64,000 nucleotides of DNA from Toxoplasma gondii ME49 (Eukaryota; Apicomplexa; Conoidasida; Eucoccidiorida; Sarcocystidae). A program made the translations under genes and the position numbers. Positions 36,101 through 46,900 of this stretch are shown here, one piece after another; position 1 is the first letter of the stretch; every line of letters begins with the position of its first letter. The notes under the pieces are model-generated. The model saw only the letters and a list, made by a program, of their open reading frames with translations. It searched no databases and was not told the DNA's origin. Location: positions 3,057,127 through 3,121,126 of the forward strand of contig NC_031478.1 in assembly GCF_000006565.2 (NCBI RefSeq), read 5' to 3'.

Positions 36101-37918
36101 GGAGCCGAAACGGGGGAGTCCCGCGCCAAGTCCCCGCAAGTCAGCGAGCAACGCAGGCGTTTGGCTGTAGACAGCGACGGTTCAGTGTTCAGGGCTGATG
36201 GCCCCTCTGGCTGCCGCGTGGCTTGGGAACCGGCTCGTGACATTCTGGGGAGACTCGTCCACTTTTTCTCGTCTTTCTCACAGATGGCGACAGCGAAGGA
36301 GGTCCGCCAAACTCTGCATATTGTCTTGGGATTCCTCCGACACCCGTTCTGGCTGAACCGACTCGAGAGTCACCTCTCGGCCGCGCTGCAGCGCAGCTGG
36401 GAGCCGACTGCATGCGCGCGGCGCCGCAGAAGCGATTCAGTTTCCACTGACCTCTGTTTCGAGTGGGAACTCGACGTTCTAGAGCAAATAACTGCCATCG
36501 GAGCAGCGCTCTTGCGGCAGAAACCTCGCTGTGTAGCTGCGACTCGAGCCGACGAGTTTCTCGTCCTTTTCGCGGACTTGCAGGGGACTGCTAGGCAGAT
36601 TCGTCGCGTCTTCCACACCGCAGTGGAGGCGTGGTGGAGCGCGCGGGGGGCGTCAGAGGAGAACGGAGAGCCGACTTGCAGTGATCGGAGTGGCGACGAC
36701 TCCAGACAGTTGGCCAGAAACAGGATTCAAACGATTGACATGCTCTTTGGAAACACGCTTCAGTTCCTCCAACTCGCCGAGAACGTCATGGTCGAGTGTA
36801 TGTACACCCGGCTGCGAGAGGTGCCCAGTCTCGCGCTCGCGGCAAGCCCCGTCACCGCGCTAAACGCGACTCTGGAGGCGTGCTCTCCCTGGCTCAGAAG
36901 TGGACATCTGGGGATGAGGACAGGGCGCGGAAGTGGAGAGGGGAAAAGGAAGGAAACCTGGGAAGAGAGCTCAGAACCGTTCGCGGGGAAAGCAGCACGC
37001 GCCCGAGGAGCCGCGATCTGCAATAAGTTAGGTGTACATACACGTGGAGAAGCGTTCTGCGAACCCCCGAGAGAGCTGAAGACCGAGGAACAGGCAGATG
37101 GTCCTGCTGGACATTTCACGGGCATCTCTGAGGAAGGGCAGGACGTCTCAGGGATTCAGGCCCTGTGCCTTAACCACAGATTTCGACGGCGGCTAGAGCA
37201 GCTGAGTTTCCTGACCGCCGTGTATCCTCAGGCCTTCAGCGCCTGCTCGAGTTTCTGTGAAGAAGGCGCGCCTCTCCCGGTGGAGACGAACAGCGGGTTT
37301 GCGCAGCCCGTGAGGTGTCCAGACACCCGGCACAGTTCTGCGTTCCACGCGGTTCCCAGTTTCTTGTCTACACAGCATGTTTGTGCCGGTCCCGCGACGA
37401 AGAAAACAGAAGGCACTGCGACTGCGACCTCACGCGGAACCTGCGAAAAGCGAAGTTCGACTGAGGAAGGGCAAAAAGCGGAAAAGCAGCTGTTTTCTTG
37501 CTCGCAACTGGTTAGTGACGTAGTCTGGGCGACACTCGAGAGTGAACGCAAGAAGTGTATTTGGAGTTTCGGCGAGAGGAAGTCGTGGGGAGGAACGCCC
37601 TCTGGAGAAGGGAGAGTTGGGGAGTCCGGGGAGCTGCACAAAGAACGAACTCGCGCATCTTTACAGAGGGCTACAGACTGGCTGATGGTGATGCAGCGAC
37701 TGAGAGAGTCTCCGGAGAACACAGAGGAAAGGACCACGTTCGAAGACTTGCGGTGGCGCCGTTCCCACCCGAGAGAAGGAGTGCGAACTGAAGAAAACTG
37801 GAGGGACATGGAGAAGGTGGAACTGCGTAGATTCGTAGCACGTCTGTTTGTGCTTCGGATGGTGAAACAAGATGCAGCCCTCGCTCGAATTCTCGACGGA
37901 CTTTGGGTCTCGCGCTGA
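30105..37918 (+). CDS. Very large protein (about 2408 aa) with helical repeat-like segments
   Basis: I join two long open frames, 30105-33369 and 33957-37918. The first ends at GAG|GTGAGT, the second begins after TTTTCTCTTCAG, and together they are 7227 nt, exactly 2409 codons. The intron 33370-33956 contains TA repeats. The start is the first ATG (30105); the N-terminus is Arg/Ser-rich and acid-poor, compatible with organelle import. Residues about 330-530 hold amphipathic helices (KKLKSFELAAALCTYAQVY, FSPAEACWVLHAFARA, LLSLADAARVLHATSVL) in the style of FASTK/RAP or heptatricopeptide-type RNA-binding repeats. A similar block lies near 965-1080 (LSTILAALDALGVKSRP) and others in exon 2 (SVGEAAAVLALEVAPYIS). 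No RAP domain or catalytic motif is visible. A role in mitochondrial RNA or ribosome biology is inference. The alternative is two adjacent genes with a missed start. Confidence 0.6.
32817..32840. repeat. 24-bp inverted repeat with 4-base loop, inside coding sequence
   Basis: CACCTGACTC, loop TCGC, then GAGTCAGGTG: both 10-base arms match perfectly. It lies in exon 1 of the large gene and is therefore translated. It could form a hairpin in RNA. Confidence 0.85.
33693..33805. repeat. 57-bp tandem duplication built on (TA)n in intron of the large gene
   Basis: A 28-bp segment starting GGAGATATGTGC and ending CTCGGTTG occurs at 33721-33748 and again at 33778-33805, separated by TA/CATA repeats. 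It lies wholly in the intron 33370-33956. Confidence 0.85.
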
Positions 37919-40900
37919 ACGCTGAGGGATCTTTGTTTGCGGCACCGACCGTGGTTAAAATGACTGTTTGCCATCTCAAAGTCTTTTCCTGGGTTTCCCG
38001 CTCTACATACACCCCACACCCACAGTCAAAAGAATTTGATGGCTCCTCCGATGCGGCTGGACTCGATGTGAATACGCGCGGCCTACTTCTTCTACTTCTT
38101 CTACTTCTTCTACTACTACTGGGGCCACAAATCCCCAGCGAGGCTTCTCGAGTGAAGGGTGAACGGCTCATATTCGAGAGGCCGACACGCAAAGCTCGGC
38201 TGCAGGCTTCCGAAAACGACAGCCCCGGGCGTGGGCTGAGGAGAAAAGCGCGGTGACTCACACAGAGCAGCGACTCCGAGAAGAAGTTATGCGAAAACGT
38301 TTCTACCTTTTTCCGATACAGAAGCCCATCGGTTCACGCGCGGGCGCGCATTTCGCAACTGCACCTCGCCGAGGGAGCAGTGGTTTCGCAAACATGATTC
38401 CTCGTTCTCTTCTAGGGAGTCCAGCGTCATGGTTGTGATCCGCAGACGAACTGGTTGTCTGCCGGTGTGTCTCGGTGAGACCGATCCACTCATCCACGAG
38501 CCACTCAGAGGTCGACGGTTGAGTGCTCTTTCGTCGTTTCACACGAGTGACCTTTGCTCAGTTGCTGGATTTCGTTTCCTTTCCTATTGTTGTAGAGAGT
38601 AATTAACCTGCCGTGGAGGAGACGCCAAGTCTGCAACTTTCTCCCCGGCAAGCCCGGCACTGTGCCTTGCGGGGGATTCAGTGGCAGGCGTCGCGCGTCG
38701 CCAGAACTCGGTCCTGCCTCCAGCCTGTTGGTTTCAGGTATCACACGTCACATGTGAACAAGGCAGGTCCCCACGCGCGTTCGACTCGAACTCTGTGCTG
38801 TGGACCTGCGAGTTCGAGAAGCCGGCTCTGCGAGCAGAAAGGGCGCAGGTAAACGGGGAGATGCGTTCGCTGCATGACCCGCAGATCGTGGCTCTGTACA
38901 AACAACGTTGTGGGCCCCAAAAGTGAAAGCAGTGATCTCAACGGAGAAAAAAAGGAACTCACCAAGCAGTCGTGGACTTACGTAAACGAAGAAAGGCGTC
39001 ACGACTCGGAGTCACATGGTTCAGAACTCGAAACCTAGCGTGCATGCGAGAAAGAAGCACCAGGATACAAGCTGCACCCACATATCGCGATGTTCACTTG
39101 GTAGTTGGCTTTCCAGCGGTAGTCAGGCCGGCCGCCCTCGAAGAAAAACGCGATTCCTCTAGACCGTTTGCAGAGTTCGTACTGAGCAAGCAGGTGTCTC
39201 TCGTGACTTGTCGAACAAAACGGTGGCTCTTAGAAAACGTAGAACTCTTCAACTTCACTCTGAGGAATCCAGTCGGCACACACTCGACAAGGCTGGCTTC
39301 CATCCATCTCCGAATCGAAGTGGATACTCAGGGATGCCTGTTGAACGCGAACTTCTCAGCTCAAAAAATAACATTCCTTTTCTTCAAAGAATGTGGGGAC
39401 TGCGGACTCTCAAGCTAGAAGGGAAACGTCAACACAGACTTCTTGTACGCAATATGAGATCCCCTGCTCCGTTTACACTTCCACCGTCGGAGACTCTCTG
39501 AGCTAAAATGCAGAGACGCCGTGCTGCCTACGTCTTCATCTGTTCATAGAAGGCGCGGATCCGAGCGCTACCGCGTTCTCGGAGTGTCAAGGTCAACTCG
39601 TGACCAGCAATACGTGGACCTGCTGGTTAAACGCCCGACTCCCGTTTCTATGGAGTTTCCAAGAGTCAAGCTTCCCTTGCTGACAAAGGTATTGCATTCC
39701 CTCATTATGCCACGATAGTGACGGACAGTTTAAAACAGGAGCATAGGCGTAGGCAGAGTCATAGAAAGCCGAAGAGATCTAGAGAGACTGACAGAGCAGG
39801 GTAGATACAGATCGATTCATACCACGTGATAGATCAAGAAAGATCCATACAACATGATAGATACATATAGAATCAGAGACCAGGATAGACACAGAAAAAG
39901 ACGCAGAGATCAGGAGAGATACAGAAAAAGATGCAGAGATCAGGAGAGATAGAGATAGAATCACAGACATATTCCTATAAATGCGACCAGAGGATTGATG
40001 TCTTCTTTCAGGATATCAGAGTTTCTCTCTGTGAAAGACGGAAGGGCGAGGGCTGCCGTTTCCAGAATTTTTGGTTTTTTCCCCTGGCAGAGTTCTCTGA
40101 ACACATTCGTATCGATGATTTACATCGACGTCTCTAATCGGATTCTCTGGAATCCAGATATACATATTCCAAATTCATTTCGCGAAGGATCTGCAGCTCT
40201 ATTAACTCTATCTATGCAGGAGGTCAAGACAGAGACAGCACAGCCGCGCGATCCAGGTTCGACACCGTCGAGAAGAGGACGTCAGCGCGCGAGACGAATG
40301 GTCTCATTTGAAGCGTCTCGAGAAGGGGACTTAGAACAAACTTTGATGTTTCAAGAGTCAGTAGAAAGACGTCCAAACAGTCAAGAGGCTAGACAGCTAC
40401 AGCTCTTCTGCTCAACAGGAGACAGCGAGACGCGGCTACCTACAGCGTGCGACAGGCGAGGGAGTTTCTTTTTTTCGAGCACTTTTCTACACATGAAACC
40501 TTCCCAGTTTTGACTGAATTTTTTTCAGTTGCTTCCTTCAGCTGACATTCAAGACTGGAAAAAAATTCTCTAAAAAGGCAGCCAGACTTTTTCGACGGCG
40601 CGCCCTCTGCCGAGACAGCCAGTTCCGTTTCCTCGTGTTTCTTTGCGAAATTTACTCTGGGTGTCGGTTCGTTTCTTCTGTCTGTAACCACGAGATCACG
40701 TTCTCTCTCTCTTTACTTCGCGACGGTTGTCTGTGTGGGTCGGAATCGATCGCATCCGACTTCCCGCTGATAAGTCCTTTCTTCCACGTACTTTGTGCAA
40801 TTCCGGTCCTCACTGTCTCCTCTATCGGCTCTTCCTCCTACATTCTTGTTCTCTTTTCTTCATTCACATTCGTCTCTTCTTCTTTTCTGCTCGTTTCGCC

Positions 40901-41667
40901 TTTCTCCCGCTTCCCCTTTCTTCTCCTTCCTTCTCCTTTTCTGCTCGTTTCGCCTTTCCTCCACTTCCCCTTTTGCTCTTTCTAGTTCCCTGGTTTTTCC
41001 GTCTCTCTCTCTTCATTCGCTTTTGCAGGGAAGCCGCATTCTGTGCATTTCGTTCTTCCTGTTCTGCATGCTTCCCTTAATCCTCTCTGCTTGGGGTCCA
41101 CCCATGTGCTTCCTCTCTTCTGTGTCGAATTTCCACGTTCCGCAGGAAACCGTTGGTCTCCTTCAGTTTTTAAATGCATCTTCGCGTCACCAAGTTGGTT
41201 CCCCCGAGATCTTCTTCCACCTGATTCCAATGTTTTCTTCCAAACTCCGCGTCTTCCTCTGCGCCTCCCGTCTCTTCTCCTTCCTCACCTTCGACGGTCC
41301 CCCGGCTTCCGGCGACTGGACTCTGCGGCCGCTTGGTTACAGGACAGGGCGAGACCTCCAGCTGTTTTCCACACCCTCGTGAAGTCGAATACACAGGAAG
41401 GAGAACGCATCCACCAACAGCCGCAGAGCTCCCGTCTGTAGAGAACTCAGATAACCTCCCTGCTCGGAGACCAGACAGGCCGAGGGAAGAGACCACGCAG
41501 TCCTGACGACGCGAGTACTTCAGGAAAACGTTCCTCTCGTCCTCAGGGCAGGAATCACTGAGTCGGAGCGCTTGGTCTGAAAACCACAGAGAAACGCACG
41601 TCTCTCAAGCTGCCGGAGAAGTTGAGAAGAGTCTGGTCCCCGTCTCTGCCGTCAAAAATCTCAGAGA
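37919..41667. other. Intergenic spacer before the DHHC pair
   Basis: About 3.7 kb with no supported gene. It contains a CTTCTTCTA repeat (38083-38120) and a 30-bp unit repeated a little over twice (39881-39955, units starting CAGGATAGAC or CAGGAGAGAT). The stretch 40800-41000 is pyrimidine-rich. ORFs up to 195 codons here are Phe/Ser/Leu-rich products of the pyrimidine tracts and are not called. Confidence 0.55.
39881..39955. repeat. 30-bp tandem repeat, about 2.5 copies
   Basis: Units begin at 39881, 39911 and 39941 with spacing of exactly 30 bases. The first differs from the second at a few positions; the third is truncated. Confidence 0.8.
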
Positions 41668-43929
41668 ATGGACGGGAATGCTTACGCGGCTATGAGCTCA
41701 TGGGATGGCGGAACGTATCACCAGAGTCTCGAGGAGAGAGAAACTGAAGGCGAGAGACCGCCGAGAGAGGTGGACCTCGATGCTCGGCCTCTCTGCTCTT
41801 CTGCTGTCCATCCGTCGCCGCCCCTGCTCCTCCCCGGTGGGTGTTCTCGAAACCGAGAAAAACAGTCTCCAGTTCTCGGACTTCTCCTCCAAAGGAAGTT
41901 CCGAAAGCATGCATGCCCTCACTCTGAACCTGAGCAGCAGATTCCAGACTCCAGCGAGAGACCAAGCTGCAGAGACTGTGTACTTGAAGATCCAAATCGT
42001 CGCTCGAGCTTCGTGTCGTGAATCGACTTCCTGGAAAACGTCAACTGGCCATTTTATTGATTTCGCTTGTCTCGCGCATGCCCCATCGTAGATCCAAAAC
42101 TGTGAACCTGCACGAATCCCAGCGAGGGAGTGCGTTTTAATTCTTTTTCATGTCCACGTGGGTTCGATGAGTTGTCGATGCAAAACTCGAGAGGACAGTT
42201 TCATCTGCTCTCGCTCTCGTCGTCTCCTGACTGGTTTTCTGCGTTCTCTTCAAAAGCCTTCAGCGGCAACACCCTTGTTGTTTCAGAAACTGTCTACTGA
42301 AGGCCTAGCCAAAAAGGGCATCTCGTCATCTCTTGAAGGACCTGGACCGGCTGGTTGCGGACGAGGCAGCCGGCCGAGTGTCTGTACGCCTGACGAGACG
42401 CACAAGGGGGAGAGAGGCTTCTGGGTTTCTCGTCCGAGAGTTTCAGAAGACGCAGAGTTCGTTTCTGTGTGTGTCTGTGTGTGCGCTTGGCTCTGCGAAG
42501 AGGATGCCTTCCCGTTCACATGGCTGAGAGTTTTTCTTTCCTCTCTCGCCTTCACCTTTCCTCTCGATGTCTGTCTGCCTCAGCTGTCAAGACGCCGCGC
42601 CTTTGCTGCGGGAATCGCTGTCTCGCGGGACCAGAACCTGGAGTTCTCCTCTTCGCTGTTTTCCTTCTCTCCGCCCCCGCCATTCTATTGTGTCACGACG
42701 TGTAAGTGCGTTCTGTTCGGCGTTTCTCGCTTCCGCGAACGTCCTTCTGCTCTTGACGCTTCAGTGCCCAGTCGCGATCGCTTCCAGGGTGTGTAGCGTC
42801 ACTGCAGAGACTCTGGATTGCGCCCACAGAACTCGACCGACGTCGGACAAACGAGGTCGCCCTCGTGCTCGGGAAAGAGAGACTTCGACTTTCCACAGAG
42901 GCTGATGTCCTCGAAATCCCGTTCCGTGACCCCACTCTGTCCGCTCTCTGTTCTCTCTCCATTCGTCTCTTGCGAACTGTGGAGCCTCGTTTCCAAAAAA
43001 GAAAACCAAAGTTCACAGATGCGAAAGAAGTCAGAGAAGCCAGAGTGGTGTCAGGACTGGGGGCTCTGTTTCAAAGAGTGGCGGCGGTACCCGCTTCGCC
43101 GGTGCCGTGACTCAGCACAAGAAGAGGAGACGTCAAGAAAACCTCAGGACATGGAGACAGTGCTGGATAGGTCCGACGGCCTCGTTCTCCACGCTTCGTC
43201 TGCAATTCCTCCTCTCAAAAGTCAACTCACGAAGCCGCGTTTCATCTTCCTAGTGGCGCGACGCGACACTGTGATGAACTCCGCCGACCCCTGAGAGAGA
43301 GGCTTCGTTACCTGGCCCGTCAACTTGAGCGGCGCCAGCCGAGCGACTCCTTGACTTCGCCTTGCTCGGCTTATATTCGGGTCATCCGGGCTTGACTTGG
43401 TCCACGGAGTTCTCACGCTTCAACAGGGCCGCTCTGGGTCGTGGGGACGACGGGATTGTCGCGCTTGCCTGCGGCCGTCGCGGAGCCCGCGTGCTGTCGC
43501 TGCATCCAATGACTCGGCAGCCTTTGCATCCGATTGGCCGTTTGAATTGACCTGTTGTTTCCAGATTGCCGCGACTCTCCGAGGGGATACAAGTGAAGGC
43601 AGCCGCTGGCTTTGCCCTCCTTCTCGCCGCTGTATTTGGAACTCTCTTCACCACTGCGTTCAGCGATCCTGGAATGTGCGTCTTTCCCCAAAGTGTCGAA
43701 AAGGAAAAATTGTCTTGACAGACGCTATCCAGTCACGCAGACAAGCATCCACTGACGGGTCGACGCACAAACATCTCTGCCTATCTGTCTGTACCTATAT
43801 GTATATCCATCCATACCTATATCTATATTCATCTATCTATGTCTAACTATATCTATATCTCTATATTTTTGTCCATCTATCTATATCTATCTATATCTAT
43901 ATCTATATCTATGTATGTATGTATGTATG

Positions 43930-43964
<35 letters not shown>

Positions 43965-46900
43965 ATCTCTATCTCTCTGTATCTGTCTGTCTATCCCTAT
44001 TCTGTGCACAAGTACAGAGGTGTATGGTGAAGACGCTAAGAGAAGCTCCAGACGTATATATGCATTTCTATGTATACATCTATTTCTCTTCATCGATATA
44101 CAGACAGCGTCGTCAGTGTATATGTGCTTCTCTCGCCACATTCCCCCTATCCTGGACTTCTGCCCTTCTTCGGCGTTTTCTGGTTCTCTGCCTCCAGCAT
44201 TCCTCGACAGCCGCGCCCTGAAGAACTTCCGTCGGGACCCTCGAGTAGGCAGTCCTGCTTGAAACTCGTTTCTCTCTGCACGGTGTCCGCAGACCGAGCG
44301 CCGCACCGGCGATCTGTTCGAAGTCTGCTGTGTGCTTTGCGCCGTTTTCCGTGGATCTCCAAGCTTCTTGCTGCAGAGCAACTCTTTTCGGAGGCACAGG
44401 CCTCGTGAGCGATAACGCTCGGTGTCGCTGAATACTCGCGGTGATATAGTCGGCGTTCTGAAGAGTTCGCTTCTGCCGCCTTTCCAAATCAGTGTGGACT
44501 TGCCTGCATGCGTCCCCTTTGAGTTCAACTCCTTGAGCGTCTTCTCAGATCTGTCTGTGCAGTTGCTTGCCGGGGGGGTGAGGTCTTCATGGGATGGTCG
44601 ACTTGCTTTGCCTGAATAGGCTATAGTCTTTCTGATCCTCGTGCTTTCACTAATAAAGAACGGAACAAATAAATACGTATGTATTCACTTGTCCACGCCC
44701 AGAGCTAGGTTGCAGAGAAGAGAGTCTCCTGGCTTGTCCATAGGCCTCCTCAGTCGCTTGCCCAACGATATACACATTTGTATATGCACGCAGGTCTATT
44801 TATATACTTACACACACATGTACATATATATATATATATAGGTAGATACAGATTTATGTGTGTTAATACATACGTATATTTATGTATCCATATGTGTACT
44901 CTCTGAGTTTGAGAGTAACGAGGCCAGTACATGCACTCGATTGATGAAGGAAGTTTCAACTCATTGTCGATCTGTGCAAGCGCCTTGAGCCGTCGGGTGC
45001 ATTCGAGCGGCCTAAGCGAGTTTGGAACGCTGCTATTACGTTTCTGTGTCTTTTCCTCCATTCATTTCTCACTGCGTTGAAGTCTCAGGTGCGTCCGCAA
45101 CGTTCTTCACATACACGGCTCCGAGTGTAGCTTTGCTATCTTTTTTTCTGATCTTTCTTTCTTGTTAAAAGGCTCCGCGTTTTTTAAAGAGTGTCTGGTT
45201 GGGTCTGTGTTTGTGTCTGCGTAGGGGTGAAGTTTGTGGTCATCAACGGCGTCAGCGTTCCGCAGAAATGGTGCAGTGAGCCAACGAATACGAAGTGAAA
45301 CCAAGGAACGCCTCTGTGCGGTTCTGTCCATCTCAAGTAGAAGCGATAGCCTATCGGTGTACATACAGCCGATTCGGGTCCGTCCGTGGTGGACATGCTC
45401 GCGCTGTCACCTTGAAGAGGAAACAAATGAATGCGGAACGTTGTTGGAAGATCCGCAGGCAGCTCCTGGCTGTTTTAAAAGTTTCTGCCCGCCTGACCGC
45501 GCGTCTTTTTTGCGTCGCGCTTCATCGTGCGCCGTGCATGTAGTGCATTCTCTTCTTCTCCCTTGCGAGGCACTGTGAGCGGGGGTCTCGATGGGCTTTT
45601 TAGTTCTTTGGACATAACGGAGGGCCACCGCAAGAGAGAGAAGGGACAGACTGTGCAAATCGTCTACCCTAAAACGCGGCAAGTGTTTGTCAACACAAGA
45701 AATCAACGGTTGATCAACGGTTGAAAGTTCCTTGAATTCCTAGAGACGCTGTATTGACACCGCGAATGAAACGGCCCTTCCCTCCTCGTTGTAACTCCTT
45801 CGAGCACATGCTTGCGTACAACACAAAGAGACCAAGAAACGCGGCTTTGAAAGATGACAATTCACGAAGAGGCGTACTTTCTGTGTCCTCCCCTTCAACA
45901 GCTACCTGCTGTCTGTTCAGGCCGCCGAGAACCAAACACTGTTCCACTTGCGATAACTGCGTCCAGCGTTTCGACCATCATTGTCCTTGGTAGGTTTCGA
46001 CTGACTTTCTTCGTTGACGCTCAAGAGAAAAGCGGGTGACAATCAGGAAGGCAAATCGCTTTCCAGTCTCGGAAGACGCACAGTGGGAGTCGGCCGCCAG
46101 ATTCACCACTAGAGAGTTTTAAGAAGAAAATTCAGTCGAATGAATTTCGGCTTGGAGGTGGATTTCCTCATCCCCAGAGAGACACCTGGTACATTCGCAT
46201 TCTCCGCAACTGCTTCGTAGAGAAGCCAATGGTTCCCCTGAGAATACCACCTTTGCAGAACGTTTCCCTCTCGCATTTCGTCAGGTTTGAGCGTCGGGGG
46301 CCTTGTTCTCTTCCTTTCTTGCTTTTCCTCTTTTTGCCTTGTTCTTGGTCGACTTTGGCATGTTCCTCGTTTCCTCTCTCCCTCTCTGTTCCGTTGAGAG
46401 TATCCTCCTAAGAGGCTGCGAAGACCGCGTGTCTCCTGAGTGACTGTCGCTCTGTTTCAGGGTCTCCAACTGCATTGGGCAGCGCAACTATCGAGTATTC
46501 TTCTTTTTCGTCTTCTTTGCGGCGCTCTACGCTCTCGCTGTCGTCGTCGGGGCTGGCGCCGCAATCATTGTAGGCTCTTCGCGACATCTCACGTATAGGT
46601 CTTTCTCCATTCATCTTTATCTGGGTCTACCTGCCTCTGTCTAGGCTCATCTGCAACTGTCTCATATTCGCGTCTCTGTCTGTCGATATCTGTGTCCATG
46701 ATGGCTGTCTACATGTCCTGGACTGCATGCACCGATCCGTGTATCTATGTCTCTATCCGTATCTGTCTACCTCTTCATCCGTCTCTGTTGCACTTTCTGT
46801 CTATGTCTGTGTATCATATTTCTACTGAGCGGATATCATGCACCGATCCGTGTATCTATGTCTCTATCCGTATCTGTCTACCTCTTCATCCGTCTCTGTT

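Noticed and set aside
40250..40280. GGTTCGACACC resembling a tRNA B box
   Set aside because: No matching A box or cloverleaf can be drawn around it.
43785..44005. Tyr/Ile/Ser-rich peptides from the ATCT repeat
   Set aside because: Translation of a microsatellite within an intron.
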